From positions 1-64,000 of the forward strand of contig CANQCR010000005.1 in assembly GCA_947589735.1 (NCBI GenBank): DNA of 64,000 nucleotides, given 5' to 3'. Positions 36,390-45,889 of this stretch are shown here, in pieces. The notes under the pieces were generated by a model. The model saw nothing but the letters and a program-made list of their open reading frames with translations, searched no databases and was not told the DNA's origin. This DNA is from an uncultured Bacilli bacterium (lineage in GTDB: Bacteria; Bacillota_I; Bacilli_A; RF39; UBA660). Each line of letters begins with the position of its first letter. Position 1 is the stretch's first letter. The position numbers and the translations under genes are program-made.

Positions 36390-37269
36390 ATATAATTTTC
36401 TTGTTTTTAAAAATAATCAAAAAAATACCAATTACAACTAAACAAGTAACAATAACAATAGGATAAGTGTACTCATAATTTACTTCTGGCATATATTTTA
36501 AGTTCATACCATACCAACTAGTTATAAGTGTTAATGGTAAAAATATAGATGTAATAACAGTTAAAACTTTAATTACTCTATTTTGATAATAATCTAGGTA
36601 TGATTGATATATTTCTCTTAAATGAATAGTATTTTGAATCAGATATTCTGTTTGTTTAGCTAATCTTTCCAAAATGCTTATATCATGATTTAAAAAAGGG
36701 AAACTCTTTTTATTAGCTATAATAGATATAAAACTACTTATATATTCATAATAACGTTTAAGATTTACTAATTCTCTTTTTGTATTAAAAATAACGCGAT
36801 TTAAATTTTTATATATTTCTTTTTCAAAAAGTTCTTGTTCGATATTAACGATTTTATTTTCAATATATTCTAATTTATTAAAGCTATTATCAACAATTTC
36901 TTTAATAAAAGAACTAAAATAATGATCAGTAGTATAATCACTAGTAATATTGGAAATAATTTTTTCAAATAGTTCATTTACTTTATTCTTTTCATCAATA
37001 TTTATAATAATAAATAAGTTATTTGAAAGAATAATGCCTACTTTAGAAATAATTTTCCCAATATCATTAATAGATCGTATATTAAGAAGACCAAAATAAT
37101 ATTTAGAATCTTTTTCTAAAAGGTTAAAATCACCATTACTATTAAGACATTTATTTAATAGAGCTTGGTTATTATTTAAATCTTTAATGGATATTAAACC
37201 AATATACTTTTGATGTTTGCTATATTTTTGAAATGGTATAAGACCTTTTCTTGTCAATGTACAAATCAT
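36388..37269 (-). CDS. corA: CorA-family divalent cation transporter
   Basis: Forms pentameric Mg2+ (or Co2+/Ni2+) channels. The C-terminus has two membrane helices with the YGMN motif between them (LTLITSWYGMNLKYMPEV), then a short Lys-rich cytoplasmic end. The long N-terminal part is the cytoplasmic funnel with extended helices. 293 residues, slightly short. AAAGGTGAT precedes the ATG. It is encoded against the leading-strand direction. Confidence 0.92.
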   Translation of the reverse strand: MICTLTRKGLIPFQKYSKHQKYIGLISIKDLNNNQALLNKCLNSNGDFNLLEKDSKYYFGLLNIRSINDIGKIISKVGIILSNNLFIIINIDEKNKVNELFEKIISNITSDYTTDHYFSSFIKEIVDNSFNKLEYIENKIVNIEQELFEKEIYKNLNRVIFNTKRELVNLKRYYEYISSFISIIANKKSFPFLNHDISILERLAKQTEYLIQNTIHLREIYQSYLDYYQNRVIKVLTVITSIFLPLTLITSWYGMNLKYMPEVNYEYTYPIVIVTCLVVIGIFLIIFKNKKII

Positions 37270-37410
37270 TTGATCACCTTTTGATTATTATACCCCAAAA
37301 TAGTCTTTTTCTTCGCTTTAAGAGGCTTAAAATGATATTAATGATAAAATATACATTTAAACTATTTTTAACGATTATATGGCGTTTAAAATAGTATTTT
37401 TTAAGGCAAC

Positions 37411-37438
37411 AAAAAGGGATAGAAAATTAATTCTATCC
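37411..37438 (-). terminator. Terminator of the Cys-rich protein gene
   Basis: GGATAGAA and TTCTATCC form a stem with a TTAATT loop followed by CTTTTTG on the minus strand, directly after the stop codon. Confidence 0.82.
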
Positions 37439-37439
37439 T

Positions 37440-40400
37440 TTAATTTCTTGGACAACCAACGAAATTACCATTTTTATCTGGTTTAACATAAGCTAGGGCT
37501 CTTGATCTAGCTGTTGAGTTATGTCCTACACAGCTACCCTCTAACCTTGTTCCACCGTGATCATTTTTAAATGTATCATTAGCTAACAATGATAAGAATC
37601 TACTAGCACAATATTTATAAACATCTTGTCCTTCGATACTTGTATCAGTTGTTGCATTTAAGCCACTATAATTAACACAATAGTATCCAATATAACCAGG
37701 AAGATTACTAATATTTTCTATGTCGTTATCATTATCAAACATCCGCATTTCTGTGTATGGATCAGCAGCATTGTATGTTCCTGATGCAGATCTTGCTTGA
37801 CGATTTAATTCTCTAATATAGCGAATATTAGTTGTATTTAATTCAAGAGAATACATTGGTTCTTTTCGGTAGATGTCTTCACTTAATACATCTTCTACTT
37901 CAGAATCTGTAAGTTTAGCCCAGTTACGACCTCTTATACGGCCTGTTCCTAAAATACCAGGGAAGGCATTATCAACAACGTTTTTATTTGGCGTGATATT
38001 GGTTGAAGAGATTAAATCAATAACTCTAAAGACAACATCAATATCTCTAATATAACGTCTTCTATTATATGGATTATCTGGATCATCGTTAGGATCAGGG
38101 TCACCAGATTCAACTTTATCATCATCTTTTGGATCACAATATGCTGGAGAATCATCGGTTAAAACTAAATTACCCATTGAATCTTCTTCATATTTACAAT
38201 CGTTACCGAATAATTCATTAATAATTCTAAATGGACAACCATATTTTAATTTTGTTGAACCAAAGACTTTTTGTAGTAACATATCAAAGTGGGTTTCAGC
38301 TATAGCTCCATTATTTTCTTCTTCGTCACCAAAATCTTTAGTTGATATACCAGCTTTACCATTTATATTAGTTTTAGTACCTAAATGGTCAAATGTTAGT
38401 TTTAACAAGCCATCAAATTTTCCATCGCCGTTACCATTTTTATCTACCCAATCAGCACCATATGTACCATTTGGAGTCATAAAGGCGGTTGGAAGACCAT
38501 AACCTAACCATTTATACCAAGGAAGACCTTTAGATCCGGCTGGTTTTTTAACAATATCTTGTTTAGCTTCTGGTTCACCTGTTGACTTATTACCATACCA
38601 GTTTAATGGGTCATGGTAAACAATATTATATGTTGCATAAGTTGTTAGATCATCTGGAGTTAAATATTTGTCACAGTTAGGGTCGTTATTACCACATGTT
38701 ACCCCAACGATATCTTGAGTTTGAACAGGGTGAAGCCAATCGATACTAACATCATGATTTACATCGGAATATTGATATTCTTCTAGTGGATCAACATAGT
38801 CGATTTGTGTAGTATTACGATCGCCAACTTGGGCAGTCTCAATCCAATCATCGACGCTATAATCAACTCTAATATTACTACAGTTTGGTTTATATTGTGA
38901 GCCATCAGCGAGTAATATATTATCTTGACGAACAACACACTTCTTAGTGAATGTAATTGTACCTAAAACATTATTTTTAGTATCACGTTTTAAGCCCCAT
39001 TTGAAGATAGTACCAGCTCTAATAGCAGGATTATCACTATCATCTGTTCCTGTTCCTACTTCACCTGGAAGAGAGAACTTAACTTGTTCACTACAATATA
39101 AGTTACAAACATCGTTGCCAGAACCTACTTTTTTAGCCCAGCTTCCAACAATACCTGTTTGATTTCCATTTGCATCAAGGTTAGTATAAGCAAATCCTTT
39201 TTGCCAACATTTTATAGCCTCTTCGTTATTTTCCCCAAAAACATAGTCTTCTAAAACAATATTTTTATTTTCTGATTCACAGGTGTTATCAATATCTTCG
39301 TTAGCTGGACAATTTATGATTTCTTCACATCTTGGACCATCACGACCAACAACTGTCCACCAACGTTCTAGTAATAATAACGTATCTTGACCTGCTTTAT
39401 CTGTACCATAAAACTTACTTACTGCATTGTGTAACCAGTTGAAATACTCTTTATAGTCGGCTTGTAATGCTGCATCAGTTTCTCGATTTTTATAAGCGAT
39501 TTTGTGAACGCGGTTAACATTATCTTGAACACATTGAACAATAGGGCATCCTGTTCCGCCATTTGAGGTATATTCAGGATAGAAATATGGATTTAAACGT
39601 CGTTGTGTTTTCATATAAATAGTGTGAAATTCTGATTGCTCATAATTAGCTTCTGTTATCATTTGCTCGCCCTTAACATCATCTTTAGACCAAGCAATTA
39701 AAGCTTCTTCATAACTACCATAGCGTTCATCTTTAGAAATGGTACATCTATCACCAGGGTTTTTACCGCAGGCATCATATATTGCTCTTGCTTTTTGACC
39801 ACAAGTAATTTTAGATCCGCAGTTGAAGCCTTTGTTTTCTGTGTGGTCATATAAGAATTTTGCTTGTTCGTAAGTATAGTGTTTAACGAACCAAAGTCTT
39901 TCATCGCCCCAAGCACTGAAATCTTTTTCTAGAGAGTCATATAAATCTTTATCTCCTCGTTGTAAAGATTTTTGAAGGGCTGTTGCACATGGGTCAGGTG
40001 TGAACCAAAAGTTTAAAAGACTAATGGTATCTTTTCTTTGGTAGAATTTCTTTAAAGTAGAGCTTGCTATTGAAGATCCAATAGGCAATTTTGGAGAAAG
40101 ACTATCAGGGTCTTCACTACTCCATCTGTCATCGTCGCCGTCCCCTACAGGCCATGATTTTTCTTGAGCAGCTGTTGATAGATTAATATTCCATCCTTTT
40201 TGAGGTCCTACGGAAGCAAGTATATAGTTACAAGCTGTTGGAGGATTATATGGATCGTGAGAATAATATCCAAATTGTTCACCAACACCATTATCACACA
40301 TCCACATTACTTCTGTAACTGATCCGGCCATATATAAAGTCCTATTGTTTTGATTCCAAGTTCGTAATACTAAATCTTGTTCAAATAAGATGAAAGTATT

Positions 40401-41210
40401 TTGAACTGACCAGTATGGTAGGGCGGCTGCGTCAATTTGTTTTTTACCATCTGTTCTACCAGCAACCCAACCATAACCATAGAAAGAACGTGTGAATATA
40501 TTATTGAATACTGTATAGTTTGGTACAGGATAATTTTTACAATAACTAGAATCCTTATCTGGTTGTTGTTGACAGTTAAGATATTTAATTATCGCAAAGT
40601 TCATATTTTGTGGTTGATACCAAGAAGCTGTATCTGTGATCCATCTATCACTCCACTCTTCGTACCAATCCCAAGCACCCAAAGGAAGTCCTAAGACATC
40701 CATTTTTAAATATGGACCTTTGGTAGTTACGCCGTATAAACCATTACTTGAACTACTTCCTTTAAGATCGTTTTTACCAAGTATTTCTAGTTTAGTAGGT
40801 TTATTGTTATTTCCACCATTACCATTACCTGTTGTAAAATAGGCGGTATTACCTTCGTTTCCAAGGCCTTCATCTTTAGCACTTTTCCACCAATAATCAT
40901 ATGAAACTGATGGAAGTGTTCCACTACCAGAAACTTCGTCAAGTTTCCCATCCTTGTTACTATCTGTTTCTCTCCGGCACATTTCTCCAGTTGCGGGGTC
41001 GTAGTTACAACGTTTACCAGTTTCTTTATCTACGATGGTTATTCGAAAGCCAAGTCCAAATCCGGTACACCAACCAGTTTTACAACTATTATCCGTCTGT
41101 CCGGTACCTCCACCTCCGTGATCATCAGATGCATTTAACTGAGTCGTATTAACCAAAAACAGTAGTGCGAAACACATTGTATAAATAAGATATTTTAATT
41201 TCTTTTTCAT
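37440..41210 (-). CDS. Very large Cys-rich secreted protein of unknown function
   Basis: 1256 residues from the ATG at 41210, which has GGGTGAT correctly placed; the tracked start is 12 bases earlier. MKKKLKYLIYTMCFALLFLVNTTQLNAS is a signal peptide with a cleavage site near residue 28. The mature part contains about 32 Cys by my count, many Trp, Tyr and Asn, and two Asp-rich loops like Ca-binding repeats (DSNKDGKLDE and DKNGNGDGKFDG). No C-terminal membrane segment or sorting signal is seen, so it is probably released or bound non-covalently. I do not recognise any domain. It is divergent from the next operon and on the lagging strand. Confidence 0.75.
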   Translation of the reverse strand: MKKKLKYLIYTMCFALLFLVNTTQLNASDDHGGGGTGQTDNSCKTGWCTGFGLGFRITIVDKETGKRCNYDPATGEMCRRETDSNKDGKLDEVSGSGTLPSVSYDYWWKSAKDEGLGNEGNTAYFTTGNGNGGNNNKPTKLEILGKNDLKGSSSSNGLYGVTTKGPYLKMDVLGLPLGAWDWYEEWSDRWITDTASWYQPQNMNFAIIKYLNCQQQPDKDSSYCKNYPVPNYTVFNNIFTRSFYGYGWVAGRTDGKKQIDAAALPYWSVQNTFILFEQDLVLRTWNQNNRTLYMAGSVTEVMWMCDNGVGEQFGYYSHDPYNPPTACNYILASVGPQKGWNINLSTAAQEKSWPVGDGDDDRWSSEDPDSLSPKLPIGSSIASSTLKKFYQRKDTISLLNFWFTPDPCATALQKSLQRGDKDLYDSLEKDFSAWGDERLWFVKHYTYEQAKFLYDHTENKGFNCGSKITCGQKARAIYDACGKNPGDRCTISKDERYGSYEEALIAWSKDDVKGEQMITEANYEQSEFHTIYMKTQRRLNPYFYPEYTSNGGTGCPIVQCVQDNVNRVHKIAYKNRETDAALQADYKEYFNWLHNAVSKFYGTDKAGQDTLLLLERWWTVVGRDGPRCEEIINCPANEDIDNTCESENKNIVLEDYVFGENNEEAIKCWQKGFAYTNLDANGNQTGIVGSWAKKVGSGNDVCNLYCSEQVKFSLPGEVGTGTDDSDNPAIRAGTIFKWGLKRDTKNNVLGTITFTKKCVVRQDNILLADGSQYKPNCSNIRVDYSVDDWIETAQVGDRNTTQIDYVDPLEEYQYSDVNHDVSIDWLHPVQTQDIVGVTCGNNDPNCDKYLTPDDLTTYATYNIVYHDPLNWYGNKSTGEPEAKQDIVKKPAGSKGLPWYKWLGYGLPTAFMTPNGTYGADWVDKNGNGDGKFDGLLKLTFDHLGTKTNINGKAGISTKDFGDEEENNGAIAETHFDMLLQKVFGSTKLKYGCPFRIINELFGNDCKYEEDSMGNLVLTDDSPAYCDPKDDDKVESGDPDPNDDPDNPYNRRRYIRDIDVVFRVIDLISSTNITPNKNVVDNAFPGILGTGRIRGRNWAKLTDSEVEDVLSEDIYRKEPMYSLELNTTNIRYIRELNRQARSASGTYNAADPYTEMRMFDNDNDIENISNLPGYIGYYCVNYSGLNATTDTSIEGQDVYKYCASRFLSLLANDTFKNDHGGTRLEGSCVGHNSTARSRALAYVKPDKNGNFVGCPRN

Positions 41211-41331
41211 TTTATCACCCATCTTATATCCTCTATTATTAATTATTTATACACTACGGTATACTAATAAAATTGTATCAAAAAATAAGGGTAATGTAAA
41301 TACCATATTTGAAAGATATATTAATTTGAGT

Positions 41332-41360
41332 TTGACAATTTTAATTAATCAATATATACT
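41332..41360 (+). promoter_or_regulatory. Near-consensus promoter of the second paralogue pair
   Basis: TTGACA (41332-41337), a 17-base spacer and TATACT (41355-41360), then an AGAGGGGG ribosome site before the ATG at 41389. Confidence 0.88.
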
Positions 41361-41388
41361 AGTAAACCGTTAAAAAGAGGGGGATAAT

Positions 41389-42579
41389 ATGCCAGGATAT
41401 ATTGAAAGATTTATAGCTTATATTGATAAAGAAACCAAAAAATTACAAGAAAACATCTTAAAACAAGCTCTAATAGATGGACGACAGGAGTTAACAGCAT
41501 CGGATGATGAGGCCATCGATTACATAACCCAAATGGAAAATATCAAACGTCAGCTTTTAGCGCCAACATCTGAGTGGCCACTATTAGGAGAAGTATTCAT
41601 TCAATTTGATGAATTATCCACTATGATGAGTAAAGCTGGCTTAAAAATGCGTGATAAATTAGAAATTGTTATCCATTTATTAAGAAAAAACTTGGCAACT
41701 GAGATTGCCACAGGAGATTGTGTTGGTTTTGATGAAAGGTTAGTTTCTAGACACGAGTTTAAATATTTAACTAAAGATGAGGTATACGATATTCTTTATG
41801 ATAAAAAATATGGGAAATATATTAAAGGATACATGTCAATAGACGATAAACTTACCAAAGAAGAAGAACGAAAAGTTCAAGAATTAAAAGATGTGATTGA
41901 CTCTTATCCTGTTGATATCAAAGATGTTGCCGCAAAACACGTTTTATTAAAAGAACATCTTTTTGATAAATGGCCTCTTATTGATGAAGATGATATCGCT
42001 GTTGTTGTTTCTATTCTCTCATCTTTTGGCTTACATGAAGATATCTGTGCGTCACTAGGGTTTAGTTTAAGAAAGCAAATTACAAAAAGAGAAAAGGAAA
42101 AAGAAAGAGCTAATTTAAGCCAACCGAAGTATGTTTATAAATATCAAGAGGGGTTATCAGACCGAGAGTATAAAAGATTAAATCGAGCTTTAAGGCCATA
42201 TTTTGATTTAAATAGTATGGTTGCATCTCACCCTTTATCACTAAAAGAGCAAATTACGTGTACGAAGATACTTATGGATATGTTACTGGATGATGCGACA
42301 ATCATTGCTATTTTAAATCAAATTAATCGTCTTGGTTTAAAAGACAATCATCCAATAAAAAGATATCTTGAATTATACGATAAACTTATTTATTATCGTG
42401 GTGAGGATGGAATTGATGCTTTAATAACGGAATTAGAACAAACTTTTAAACAGTCATTTATGGCTGATAGTGAAGAGTATGAGATTATTAAATGTGTGCT
42501 TGATGATGATCTTAATAAGGCCTTAACATTAATTCCTCACACTTATGATTATGAAAGATTTAAAGCGAGGGAATTATAA
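41389..42579 (+). CDS. Unknown cytoplasmic protein, member 1 of the second paralogue pair
   Basis: 396 residues, charged and mainly helical, with no signal or membrane segment. Family not recognised. The C-terminal about 150 residues match the next gene: YKRLNRALRPYFDLNSM, then YLELYDKLIYYRG, then EQTFKQSFMADSEEYE and a DYERFK end. The N-terminal parts correspond more weakly (KLEIVIHLLRKNLATEIATGD versus ADIIFEVMKRNIAIGIL). A near-consensus promoter suggests solid expression. The next gene starts one base after its stop, so the two are made together and may form a complex (inference). Confidence 0.82.
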   Translation: MPGYIERFIAYIDKETKKLQENILKQALIDGRQELTASDDEAIDYITQMENIKRQLLAPTSEWPLLGEVFIQFDELSTMMSKAGLKMRDKLEIVIHLLRKNLATEIATGDCVGFDERLVSRHEFKYLTKDEVYDILYDKKYGKYIKGYMSIDDKLTKEEERKVQELKDVIDSYPVDIKDVAAKHVLLKEHLFDKWPLIDEDDIAVVVSILSSFGLHEDICASLGFSLRKQITKREKEKERANLSQPKYVYKYQEGLSDREYKRLNRALRPYFDLNSMVASHPLSLKEQITCTKILMDMLLDDATIIAILNQINRLGLKDNHPIKRYLELYDKLIYYRGEDGIDALITELEQTFKQSFMADSEEYEIIKCVLDDDLNKALTLIPHTYDYERFKAREL

Positions 42580-42580
42580 G

Positions 42581-43795
42581 ATGTCAAAGCAATCCCGGAA
42601 TTTAAAAAAATTGTGTGATAAATTAGAAGAACTGGGTAATCATTATATTGCTAAGTGTAGCCCTATTAATGGTCATAATGAACAATTAACAACCAAGGAG
42701 TTAGAAATTGCTCTTAATATGGGATCATTTTATACATGGCTTCAAAATTATGATGTGTTTAAAAAGGCTAAGATGTTATATCATCGTTTTGATCTTTTGG
42801 ATGCTTATGTTAATGCTTTTGGTTTTAGTCCTGTAGAAAAGGCTGATATCATTTTCGAAGTTATGAAAAGAAACATAGCAATAGGTATATTGAAATTTGA
42901 TGCTAAATCAGTAGATCAAAAGCGAAAATCACCATTAAATTATGAAAGATTAATGGAACAATTCCGCCGACCTTCTAAAAACTATATGCAAAGTTTTGAA
43001 CGGGTTTTTCTAGCAACCATTGAAGAATCTTTAGATAATAATTTCTTAGCATTAGGAGGAACATCAATATCTCATTTTGACAATTTAAAACAGCTTCATA
43101 ATCTTTTAAACGAACGTCTTTTTACTAATAACGATATGAACGATAAAGATGTTGGTGTTATAATGAAAGCCTTAGAGCCTTACTTTTTAGACCAAACACT
43201 TGTAGGAATTAAACTTTATCTTCAAAATAAGTTAGCTAATCAGGAAAAGATAAGGGAAGAAGACATAAAAAAAGAAGCCCTAAGACTTCATATATATCTT
43301 GAAAGAGAGACAATACAATCCAAACTAGTGCCTAGCTCTAAAGTTATGAGTAAAAAAGAGTATAATGCCTTATATCATGAATTATTAAGTTATTTTGATT
43401 TTGATAATATGCGCGCTATAAGGTATTTAAAAATGAATGAAATAATGCGTTGCCTTATTATATTAAGACAATTATCCTTTAACGATGATGTTATTAATCT
43501 TTTTTTAGCAACAATAGATACATATAATCAAAAAAGTGGCGAACATGCTATTATTCGCTATATGGATTTAAAAGAAAAACTACAGTATTATAAGGATACT
43601 CCGGAAGTAGTAGATCTTTTAAAAGAGGTAGAAGAAGCTTTTCAGCGAACTTTTATGGCCTCTTGTGATGATTATGAGTTTTTAAAACAATATCTTGATA
43701 TGGAACTTAATCTTGCCTTAGACCATCTCAAAGACAATTATTCTTATGAACATCAAAAGGTTTTAACTATTAAACCAAAAGAAAAGGACAATTAG
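42581..43795 (+). CDS. Unknown cytoplasmic protein, member 2 of the second paralogue pair
   Basis: 404 residues from the ATG at 42581; the tracked earlier start lies inside the previous gene. A paralogue of that gene, with the shared C-terminal pattern YNALYHELLSYFDFDNM, YMDLKEKLQYYKD and EEAFQRTFMASCDDYEFLK. Charged and helical, no targeting signals. GAGGGAA lies upstream. It ends in a terminator shared with the convergent nucleotidase gene. No function can be assigned. Confidence 0.82.
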   Translation: MSKQSRNLKKLCDKLEELGNHYIAKCSPINGHNEQLTTKELEIALNMGSFYTWLQNYDVFKKAKMLYHRFDLLDAYVNAFGFSPVEKADIIFEVMKRNIAIGILKFDAKSVDQKRKSPLNYERLMEQFRRPSKNYMQSFERVFLATIEESLDNNFLALGGTSISHFDNLKQLHNLLNERLFTNNDMNDKDVGVIMKALEPYFLDQTLVGIKLYLQNKLANQEKIREEDIKKEALRLHIYLERETIQSKLVPSSKVMSKKEYNALYHELLSYFDFDNMRAIRYLKMNEIMRCLIILRQLSFNDDVINLFLATIDTYNQKSGEHAIIRYMDLKEKLQYYKDTPEVVDLLKEVEEAFQRTFMASCDDYEFLKQYLDMELNLALDHLKDNYSYEHQKVLTIKPKEKDN

Positions 43796-43802
43796 TCCTT
43801 TT
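43782..43802. terminator. Bidirectional terminator between convergent genes
   Basis: AAAAGGAC-AATTA-GTCCTTTT with A-rich left and T-rich right flanks. It overlaps the stop codons of both genes, whose ends themselves overlap by four bases. Confidence 0.82.
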
Positions 43803-44403
43803 TTTCAATATTATGAACTTTCGCATAGACGTCATACCAACTATAACATCTTGTAATATTTTTATTATGGCACTTTTTATTATATCCGGCATTGAAACAG
43901 ATAACTGGTATTTTTTCTGATAACTTATCAATATTTTTAGGATTATCTTCAATCATAAGATCAATCTTTTGTTTTAAACAAGTATCAAGCTTATCTTCAT
44001 TAGAAAAGAAAATATTATCATAAGCGATATGATGCTTGTCTAACCATTCTAAAGTTATTTTCTTATTTTCTTTAAATGATAGTATTTCAACACCTTCAGC
44101 AAAGAAATTACCCCGAGCTGTTACTATATATATTTCGTGTCTTTCTTTTTTTAACTTTTTAATAACTTCACTAGCGAAAGGTCGAGGCTTTATCATAATG
44201 GTGTATTTTTTAAAGTATTTTTTCCAGAAAAGTAAATCGAGTTTATCATCAACACCAAAAATATCGGCTGATTCATAGGCTTCCGGATTAATAATTTGTT
44301 TATCTAATGTTTGATAATAAAATCTACTACCATAGTCTAGTATCCATTTTTCAATATCCGTTAGTACACCATCGATATCAATTCCAATACGCATTTTTAT
44401 CAT
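43792..44403 (-). CDS. HAD-superfamily 5'(3')-deoxyribonucleotidase-like protein
   Basis: HAD phosphatase: IGIDIDGVLTD carries the catalytic DxD, IVTARG is motif II, and LMIEDNP is motif IV. Overall it fits the NT5C group (YqfW-like), which removes phosphate from (deoxy)nucleotides. 203 residues. Start choice is uncertain: the ATG at 44403 has GAAAG near it; the one at 44394 is closer to the conserved core but has no ribosome site. Encoded on the lagging strand. Confidence 0.82.
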   Translation of the reverse strand: MIKMRIGIDIDGVLTDIEKWILDYGSRFYYQTLDKQIINPEAYESADIFGVDDKLDLLFWKKYFKKYTIMIKPRPFASEVIKKLKKERHEIYIVTARGNFFAEGVEILSFKENKKITLEWLDKHHIAYDNIFFSNEDKLDTCLKQKIDLMIEDNPKNIDKLSEKIPVICFNAGYNKKCHNKNITRCYSWYDVYAKVHNIEKKD

Positions 44404-44452
44404 CTAACTTTCTATTTTAAACGTATCATATTTTAACATTATTTTCAAGGTG

Positions 44453-44461
44453 TGTTATAAT
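44453..44461 (+). promoter_or_regulatory. Extended -10 promoter of the GNAT cluster
   Basis: TGTTATAAT is an extended -10 box 22 bases before the chosen ATG at 44483. It also shows that the tracked start at 44450 is too early. Confidence 0.6.
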
Positions 44462-44482
44462 TTAGATGGGGGTATTGGGTGC

Positions 44483-45076
44483 ATGGATGAATATGATGGC
44501 ATAGGAAGTGTCTATTTTGAATTAGCTCTTAAAAAGAAAATACTTTTAGACGCTATAAAAGATAAAAGTGTTGATATTTTACTTGCTAAAAGAAAGATTA
44601 AAGAAATAGAAAGTGGTATGCAAGATATAAAAACGGGTGCCTTTTTTACTAAAGAACCTCTTATAAGTGATGATGTAATTGACATTAGAACACCATATCT
44701 TAGTATGGGTATATATTATATTTGTTTGCATGATCAAAAAGAAGTTATTGGCCTCATCGATTATCGTGGCTACCATAAAAGTAATTTAGGTGATGTTGGG
44801 TTATATATTAATGAAGAGTATCAACACCAAGGCTATGGTAAAAGAGCATTGACGTTATTTAGCTATTTTGCGTATAGCGGTAATATTGATGATTTTCGTA
44901 CTTATATTTATGAAGATAATTTAGCTTCTATTCATCTCGTTACATCGTTAGGCGGTAAACTTGTAAACAAAGGCGTGCACGAAGGAAAGACAATATTAAT
45001 TTTTGATATTGCTACCACGCCACAAGTTAAAGGCAAAGAAAAAAAGATTGGGGAGATTCATAGTGATAACAATTAG
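44483..45076 (+). CDS. GNAT-family N-acetyltransferase
   Basis: 197 residues. The C-terminal part has the acetyl-CoA-binding pattern of GNAT enzymes: VGLYINEEYQHQGYGKRAL (Q/RxxGxG/A type) and YEDNLASIHLVTSLGGK. The N-terminal about 70 residues are a helical segment (LALKKKILLDAIKDKSVDILL) of unknown role. The substrate is unknown. It overlaps the next GNAT gene by 14 bases, which suggests coupled translation. Confidence 0.8.
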   Translation: MDEYDGIGSVYFELALKKKILLDAIKDKSVDILLAKRKIKEIESGMQDIKTGAFFTKEPLISDDVIDIRTPYLSMGIYYICLHDQKEVIGLIDYRGYHKSNLGDVGLYINEEYQHQGYGKRALTLFSYFAYSGNIDDFRTYIYEDNLASIHLVTSLGGKLVNKGVHEGKTILIFDIATTPQVKGKEKKIGEIHSDNN

Positions 45077-45491
45077 AAAATATCAAGATAATGATTATGA
45101 TGCTGTAAATGAAATATTGAAACAGGCTTTTAATGTATCAAAAGCCCACAATCAAGATGCTAATAATTTAGAGTATGTAGCTTTAAAGGATGATGATATT
45201 CTTGGATATTTTATCATCCGTACTTGTCATGACATTATTATAAATAAAGATTATGCTTATCTTGAATATGTATGTGTTAAAGAAGAATATCAAAATCAAG
45301 GTATAGCTAGTGAAATGATGCGTTATGCGATTAGTGAAGGTAAACTTATGCATCTTTCTTATTTTGAATTAACATCTAATTATACGCGTAAAAGTGCTCA
45401 CCATGTTTATGAGAAATTAGGGTTTGTTAAAAGAGATACCTATGTTTATTCTTTATCTTTGGAGGGTGATAAAAATGTATCAAATGAGTGA
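45063..45491 (+). CDS. GNAT-family N-acetyltransferase (second)
   Basis: 142 residues from a GTG at 45063, chosen because GGGGAG lies about 7 bases upstream and the protein then begins ITIRKYQDNDYDAV, the usual beta-1 of a GNAT. The CoA motif is VCVKEEYQNQGIASEMM, followed by SAHHVYEKLGFVKRD. Resembles small stand-alone acetyltransferases; substrate not predictable. It overlaps genes on both sides. Confidence 0.85.
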   Translation: MITIRKYQDNDYDAVNEILKQAFNVSKAHNQDANNLEYVALKDDDILGYFIIRTCHDIIINKDYAYLEYVCVKEEYQNQGIASEMMRYAISEGKLMHLSYFELTSNYTRKSAHHVYEKLGFVKRDTYVYSLSLEGDKNVSNE

Positions 45492-45828
45492 TGTGACTAA
45501 GGCAAGTCTTAATAATCTTTTTTCTAGAGGTATGGGGATGAGTCTAGATGCGTTTAGTGAGTTAACAATTGAAGAGCAAGAAGCTCTTTTCACTCAACAT
45601 CGTCAACATCGTGCTCCTAAAAAGACGATTAAAATGCGTATTGGTTCGGGTGAGACAGCGATGACATTAAATGTTCAAAGTGGCACAAAAGTTATGCTTA
45701 CTGGTGGGACTATTATTAGAGCTGGCGCTAACCCTGAAAGTGAGAGATTGCGAGTTAATCGTCGTATTGATAAAATACTTACTACACAGAAAGAAAAATC
45801 AAAAAGTTTACTTAAAAAGTATCATTAG
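45475..45828 (+). CDS. Unknown small basic protein
   Basis: 117 residues from the ATG at 45475, preceded by GGAGGGTGAT. The tracked earlier start lies inside the previous GNAT gene. No family recognised. It has a helical N-terminus (VTKASLNNLFSRGMGMSLDAF), a middle with beta-like KTIKMRIGSGETAMTLNV, and a very basic end (SKSLLKKYH). No membrane or export signal. Coupled by overlap to the acetyltransferase. Confidence 0.7.
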   Translation: MYQMSDVTKASLNNLFSRGMGMSLDAFSELTIEEQEALFTQHRQHRAPKKTIKMRIGSGETAMTLNVQSGTKVMLTGGTIIRAGANPESERLRVNRRIDKILTTQKEKSKSLLKKYH

Positions 45829-45840
45829 ATGATTTTTTTG

Positions 45841-45889
45841 TTAAATCACCATATGAGTAATACTGCATATGATACAAAGGGTGATTTAA
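45841..45889 (+). promoter_or_regulatory. Inverted repeat that can hide the SDR ribosome site
   Basis: TTAAATCACC (45841-45850) is the exact complement of GGTGATTTAA (45880-45889). The right arm contains the GGGTGAT ribosome site and the A of the start codon. Two CATATG palindromes inside the loop (about 45850 and 45866) can pair with each other and lengthen the stem. In RNA this would block initiation, so structure-dependent control is plausible. Confidence 0.55.
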
